Shown here in pieces: positions 6,739 to 9,436 of a stretch of 9,436 nucleotides of DNA. The DNA is taken from the NCBI GenBank assembly GCA_023397245.1, contig JAEWUH010000036.1:1-9436 (forward strand), written 5' to 3'. The notes below the pieces were generated by a model that had not been told where the DNA came from, did not search any database, and worked only from the letters and a program-made list of their open reading frames with translations. How positions within the stretch are numbered: the first letter of the stretch is position 1; the number at the start of each line of letters is the position of its first letter. Source of the stretch: Bacillota bacterium. GTDB taxonomy: Bacteria > Bacillota > Clostridia > Oscillospirales > Acutalibacteraceae. A program made the translations under genes and the position numbers.

Positions 6739-8166
6739 TTATGATTTAATTTGTTCGCCGGTTAAAATCCAGTTTCGCGCGGCAGTGATCTTTACCTGCG
6801 CAAAGTCCCCCACGCTGTTTTCGTCGCCGGTAAAGTCAACGATGATGTTGCCGTCCGTGCGGCCGGTGAGCATTCCCGTTTTCTCGCTGCGCTCCTCCAC
6901 CAGTACCTTCTGAACGGTGCCCACCATGGAAGCGCAGCGGCGCGCGGCGATTTGCTCCTGCGCGCTGCAAAGCTCGGTAAACCACTTTGATTTTTCCTCC
7001 GCCGGGACGGGGTCGGGCATTTTTGCCGCCCGGGTACCCACACGCGGGGAATAAATGAAGGTAAAGAGCGAGGTAAATTCCACGGTTTGAATCAGTTTTA
7101 CCGTATCGAGGAATTCCTCGTAAGTTTCTCCCGGGAAGCCGACGATGACGTCGGAGGTAAGGGAAAGATTGGGAATTTGGGACTTGGCGTAATCCACGAG
7201 CGCAAGGTACTGCGCGACGGTATAATGCCGGTTCATTTCCTTTAAGACCCGGTCGTTCCCGGACTGGAACGGCAGATGCAGGTGGTGGCTGATGTGTTTG
7301 CCGTTCGCTATGGCATCGATGAGCTCGTGTGTGGCGTCCTTTGGATGGGAGGTCATAAAGCGGATACGGTAGTCACCCTCCACCTCGTCGAGCACCCGCA
7401 GAAGCTGCGCGAAATTCACGGGTTTGTCCAGCTTCTTTCCGTAGGAATTCACGTTCTGGCCGAGCAGGGTGATATCCTTATAGCCCGCCTGAACCAGCCC
7501 TTTGAATTCCTCAAGAATCGCCTCCGGGGTGCGGCTGCGCTCCCTGCCGCGCACATAGGGCACGATGCAGTAGGAGCAGAAATTGTCGCATCCGTACATC
7601 ACCGTTACCCACGCCTTGGTTCTCCCGTCGCGGCGGATGGGAAGTCCCTCCACGATCTGCTTGTCCTCGCTGTCGTCCCCGCGCTCAAATACGCGGCGGC
7701 CGTCCGTAATCGTTGTAAACAGCAGTTCCGGCAGCCGGTGGATGACATGGGTCCCGAAAACAAGATTTACAAAGGGAAAGCTTTTTTTAATCCGTTCGGC
7801 GACATGCTCCTCTTCCATCATGCAGCCGCAGAGCGCGATGATGAGCGAGGGATTGCGGTTTTTTACGTTTTTGAGCGCGCCCACGTTGCCGAACACCCTG
7901 TCCTCCGCGTGCTCCCGCACCGCACAGGTATTAAAAAGGATGAGGTCCGCCTCATCTTCCTGATCGGTAAATAAAAAGCCCATTTTCGCCAGCAGGCCCT
8001 TGATTTTCTCGCCGTCCGCCACATTCTGCTGGCAGCCGTAGGTGTGGACAAGCGCCATCGGTGCTCCTCCGCGCGCCCGGATCGCCATGATCTCGGCGAC
8101 GTCGCTGATATAATCCGCCTGTGAGCGAGTCTGGGGCGCCAGATGCACCGGGAATTTTTCCGCCAA
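6739..8166 (-). CDS. miaB: tRNA-2-methylthio-N6-dimethylallyladenosine synthase MiaB
   Basis: MiaB is a radical-SAM methylthiotransferase that converts i6A37 (the MiaA product) to ms2i6A37 in tRNA. With the TTG start at 8166 it has 475 residues. The N-terminal UPF0004 domain has Cys45 (YGCQQN), Cys81 (NTCAVREHAEDR) and Cys115 (CGCM), the ligands of the auxiliary [4Fe-4S] cluster. The radical-SAM CxxxCxxC is Cys193, Cys197 and Cys200 (CDNFCSYC), and the last ~65 residues form a TRAM domain. NTCAVRE-type wording favours MiaB over MtaB or RimO. The open frame extends upstream to an ATG at 8319. That start is excluded because it lies upstream of a strong promoter, whereas GGGAGG sits eight bases before the TTG. 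It is the first gene of the proposed miaB–ymcA-like–mutS–GNAT operon. Confidence 0.95.
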   Translation of the reverse strand: MAEKFPVHLAPQTRSQADYISDVAEIMAIRARGGAPMALVHTYGCQQNVADGEKIKGLLAKMGFLFTDQEDEADLILFNTCAVREHAEDRVFGNVGALKNVKNRNPSLIIALCGCMMEEEHVAERIKKSFPFVNLVFGTHVIHRLPELLFTTITDGRRVFERGDDSEDKQIVEGLPIRRDGRTKAWVTVMYGCDNFCSYCIVPYVRGRERSRTPEAILEEFKGLVQAGYKDITLLGQNVNSYGKKLDKPVNFAQLLRVLDEVEGDYRIRFMTSHPKDATHELIDAIANGKHISHHLHLPFQSGNDRVLKEMNRHYTVAQYLALVDYAKSQIPNLSLTSDVIVGFPGETYEEFLDTVKLIQTVEFTSLFTFIYSPRVGTRAAKMPDPVPAEEKSKWFTELCSAQEQIAARRCASMVGTVQKVLVEERSEKTGMLTGRTDGNIIVDFTGDENSVGDFAQVKITAARNWILTGEQIKS

Positions 8167-8174
8167 AAGACTTT

Positions 8175-8180
8175 CCTCCC
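8175..8180 (-). promoter_or_regulatory. Ribosome-binding site that fixes the TTG start of miaB
   Basis: GGGAGG on the minus strand lies eight bases before the TTG at 8166. No other in-frame start nearby has a comparable site, so the site and the promoter together define the N-terminus. Confidence 0.8.
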
Positions 8181-8200
8181 ATATGATAGGTTTACATGTT

Positions 8201-8229
8201 ATTATAGCATTTTGCTTGCACCACTTCAA
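8201..8229 (-). promoter_or_regulatory. Sigma-A-type promoter of the miaB–mutS operon
   Basis: On the minus strand TTGAAG (8229–8224) and a perfect TATAAT (8206–8201) are separated by exactly 17 bases. Transcription would begin near 8194, giving a leader of about 28 bases before the miaB TTG. It is the best promoter match in the window and lies just after the end of the preceding operon. No operator-like palindrome overlaps it. Confidence 0.75.
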
Positions 8230-8328
8230 GGAAAAAGTCATATAACGGCCGCGGGAGATAAGCATTAAAAACAGATATGACCTACTGCAGCAAGATTGAA
8301 AGGCAGAGCTGCTTTGCAACAGGCGCTC

Positions 8329-8353
8329 AAAATATTGCCCTCAGGCCGGGCAA
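8329..8353 (-). terminator. Weak intrinsic terminator after the 2Fe-2S subunit gene
   Basis: Read on the minus strand, TTGCCC and GGGCAA (8353–8348 and 8340–8335) form a 6-bp stem with a 7-base loop, followed by TATTTT. It lies about 25 bases beyond the stop codon at 8378. The stem is short and the T-run is interrupted, so termination may be partial. Confidence 0.4.
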
Positions 8354-8377
8354 ACCAGGCGCGAAAGGGACTTTATA

Positions 8378-8860
8378 TCAGTCTGGCTTATTATAGGATC
8401 CAGACAATACCGCACGCACGGCGCTGCCGATTTCCTCATAACTTGTACACCGGCAGATGTTGCTTTCCAGCCATTCGTCGATTACGATATCCGGCGGGTT
8501 CGGGTGAAGGTTTGTCAGTGCGTGGCACACCATCAGGAAGCCGGAAGTGCAGTAGCCGCACTGAAAGGCAAACTGTTCGATAAACGCCTTTTGAATCGGT
8601 GCGTCGTTGAGGCCTTCCACCGTGGTGATCTGTTTCTCCACGGCTTCCGCGGTAAGCATCAGGCAGGACTTCACCGGCCAGCCGTTTACCAGTACCGTGC
8701 AGGCACCGCAGTCCCCGTTGAGGCACCCCGGCTTTGCGCCGGTCAGCCCAAGCTGATTCCGCAGGGTATTCAAAAGAATATCCGAGGGTCGTATGGTGAC
8801 CTCATGATACTCTCCGTTGACATTCAGCTTTACTATATTTTTCCCTTTTAAAACATACAT
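8378..8860 (-). CDS. (2Fe-2S)2 subunit of a molybdenum hydroxylase (CoxS/XdhC type)
   Basis: This small electron-transfer subunit carries two [2Fe-2S] clusters between the molybdopterin and FAD subunits of xanthine dehydrogenase-family enzymes. It has 160 residues from the ATG at 8860, normal for the family. The N-terminal plant-type ferredoxin fold has Cys46, Cys51, Cys54 and Cys66 (GCLNGDCGACTVL). The C-terminal helical domain has Cys101, Cys104, Cys136 and Cys138 (QCGYCTSG, NICRC). Both ligand sets are complete. It reads CTSG where CTPG is usual, and CRCTSY where CRCTGY is usual. The 8860 start is chosen because GGAGG (8874–8870) lies nine bases upstream. The longer frame from 8890 would overlap the upstream gene and lacks a site at suitable distance. 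It starts one base after the FAD-subunit stop. Substrate cannot be assigned; the catalytic subunit is not in the window. Confidence 0.92.
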   Translation of the reverse strand: MYVLKGKNIVKLNVNGEYHEVTIRPSDILLNTLRNQLGLTGAKPGCLNGDCGACTVLVNGWPVKSCLMLTAEAVEKQITTVEGLNDAPIQKAFIEQFAFQCGYCTSGFLMVCHALTNLHPNPPDIVIDEWLESNICRCTSYEEIGSAVRAVLSGSYNKPD

Positions 8861-8861
8861 T

Positions 8862-9436
8862 CTAAGCATCCTCCATGGTTTCCAGAACACTTACAAGGGT
8901 ATTTTCCAGCACGAATTTCCGGTACTCCGCCGAGCCGTTCAGGTCGCCCATGATATCTTTCGAGAGGAAATTCACAACTTTTTCCGCGCGCTGCAGATAT
9001 CCGGTGGGCTCGTTCAGAAGGTTTTCGGCCTGCTCACTGCGGAACGGATACGGAAGAAGGCCGCTGAACGCGATACGCAGCTTTCCGCCGACTTTCATAC
9101 CCGACGCGGTAATCAGGGGATAATCGATCTTTTCATTCCGTGTCTTTTTAATATGAAAATAAGGCGCGCTGATGTACCGGTTTTCCACTTTAACCGATAC
9201 AAGAAAGTCGCCCTTTGGCAGGTTCAGCTTGCGGTCAAAGATCCGGCGGATGGGGTATTCCCGCAGACCGTCTGCGCAGGCGACCACAGCGGTACTGTCC
9301 GCCAGCAGCAGGGGCAGGACGGTTTCCCGGTAAATGATGGTGGAGGCAAGGTTGCCGCCGAGCGTGATTTTGCACTGGATGGTGTGGTCGGCAATGCGGC
9401 CCGCCGCCTTTTCCATGAGCGGGAACCGCTTGGATT
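8862..9436 (-). CDS. FAD-binding subunit of a molybdenum hydroxylase (CoxM/XdhB type), N-terminus beyond the window
   Basis: The frame is open to the right edge, so the gene continues outside; about 190 C-terminal residues are visible. The segment RFPLMEKAAGRIADH followed by TLGGNLAS is the second FAD-binding block of the PCMH/CoxM family. The remainder matches the CO-dehydrogenase flavoprotein C-terminal domain in size and position. An internal ATG at 9416 falls inside this conserved block and is not the true start. The subunit passes electrons from the 2Fe-2S protein, encoded next, to NAD+ or another acceptor. Its stop (TAG, 8864–8862) is followed after one base by the next ATG, which indicates translational coupling. 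After GGNLAS the sequence reads TIIYRETVLPLLLADS rather than the more common SPAADLLPALLAL type, suggesting a distinct subclade. Substrate unknown. Confidence 0.88.
   Translation of the reverse strand, partial: SKRFPLMEKAAGRIADHTIQCKITLGGNLASTIIYRETVLPLLLADSTAVVACADGLREYPIRRIFDRKLNLPKGDFLVSVKVENRYISAPYFHIKKTRNEKIDYPLITASGMKVGGKLRIAFSGLLPYPFRSEQAENLLNEPTGYLQRAEKVVNFLSKDIMGDLNGSAEYRKFVLENTLVSVLETMEDA
8870..8874 (-). promoter_or_regulatory. Ribosome-binding site that sets the start of the 2Fe-2S subunit
   Basis: GGAGG lies inside the last codons of the FAD-subunit gene, nine bases before the ATG at 8860. It supports that start over the in-frame ATGs at 8869 and 8890. Confidence 0.7.

Noticed and set aside
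7276..7974. 232-codon open frame on the plus strand opposite miaB
   Set aside because: Shadow of miaB, lying over the radical-SAM and UPF0004 coding region, with no domain.
626..8166. A possible new DNA-repair/defence island around mutS–mutL
   Set aside because: Every long gene is a recognised housekeeping family in a known gene order; the extra GNAT gene alone does not make a new system.

Overview
The window looks like a chromosomal housekeeping region from a moderately GC-rich Clostridia member, plausibly Oscillospiraceae-like. Three things point that way: the Firmicutes-style order miaB – ymcA/ylbF-like – mutS – mutL – miaA, an endonuclease-type MutL with no MutH, and the kind of short palindromic intergenic repeats found in such genomes. 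The lineage is inferred from gene content and family resemblance; no 16S or other marker is present. All recognised genes lie on the minus strand, so transcription runs from right to left.

Layout in transcription order. (1) 9436–8378: the 3' end of a molybdenum-hydroxylase operon. It holds the C-terminal part of an FAD-binding (CoxM/XdhB-type) subunit and a complete (2Fe-2S)2 (CoxS/XdhC-type) subunit, separated by one base. A weak hairpin terminator follows. (2) 8377–8167: a short intergenic stretch with a good sigma-A-type promoter (TTGAAG-N17-TATAAT). The promoter and a strong Shine-Dalgarno show that miaB starts at a TTG at 8166. (3) 8166–3125: miaB, a YmcA/YlbF-family gene with a four-cysteine tail, mutS, and a GNAT acetyltransferase, closely spaced and probably one operon. 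(4) 3124–2561: a 564-base gap packed with inverted repeats. These include a 124-bp element made of four hairpins in two mirrored arms, an 8-bp inverted repeat with a second possible pairing, and a perfect 13-bp inverted repeat. A candidate mutL promoter lies at its left end. (5) 2560–1: mutL and the first 207 codons of miaA, two bases apart.

Functionally, MutS and MutL are the mismatch-repair recognition and nicking proteins. MiaA and MiaB act in succession on tRNA adenosine 37 (i6A, then ms2i6A). The YmcA-like protein belongs to the group that works with RNase Y in Bacillus. The GNAT gene between mutS and mutL has no evident link to either process.

I found no clear evidence of a wholly new multi-gene system. 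The points most worth following up are the repeat-filled gap that separates mutS from mutL, the MutS-like N-terminus of the GNAT protein, and the cysteine tail of the YmcA/YlbF-like protein.
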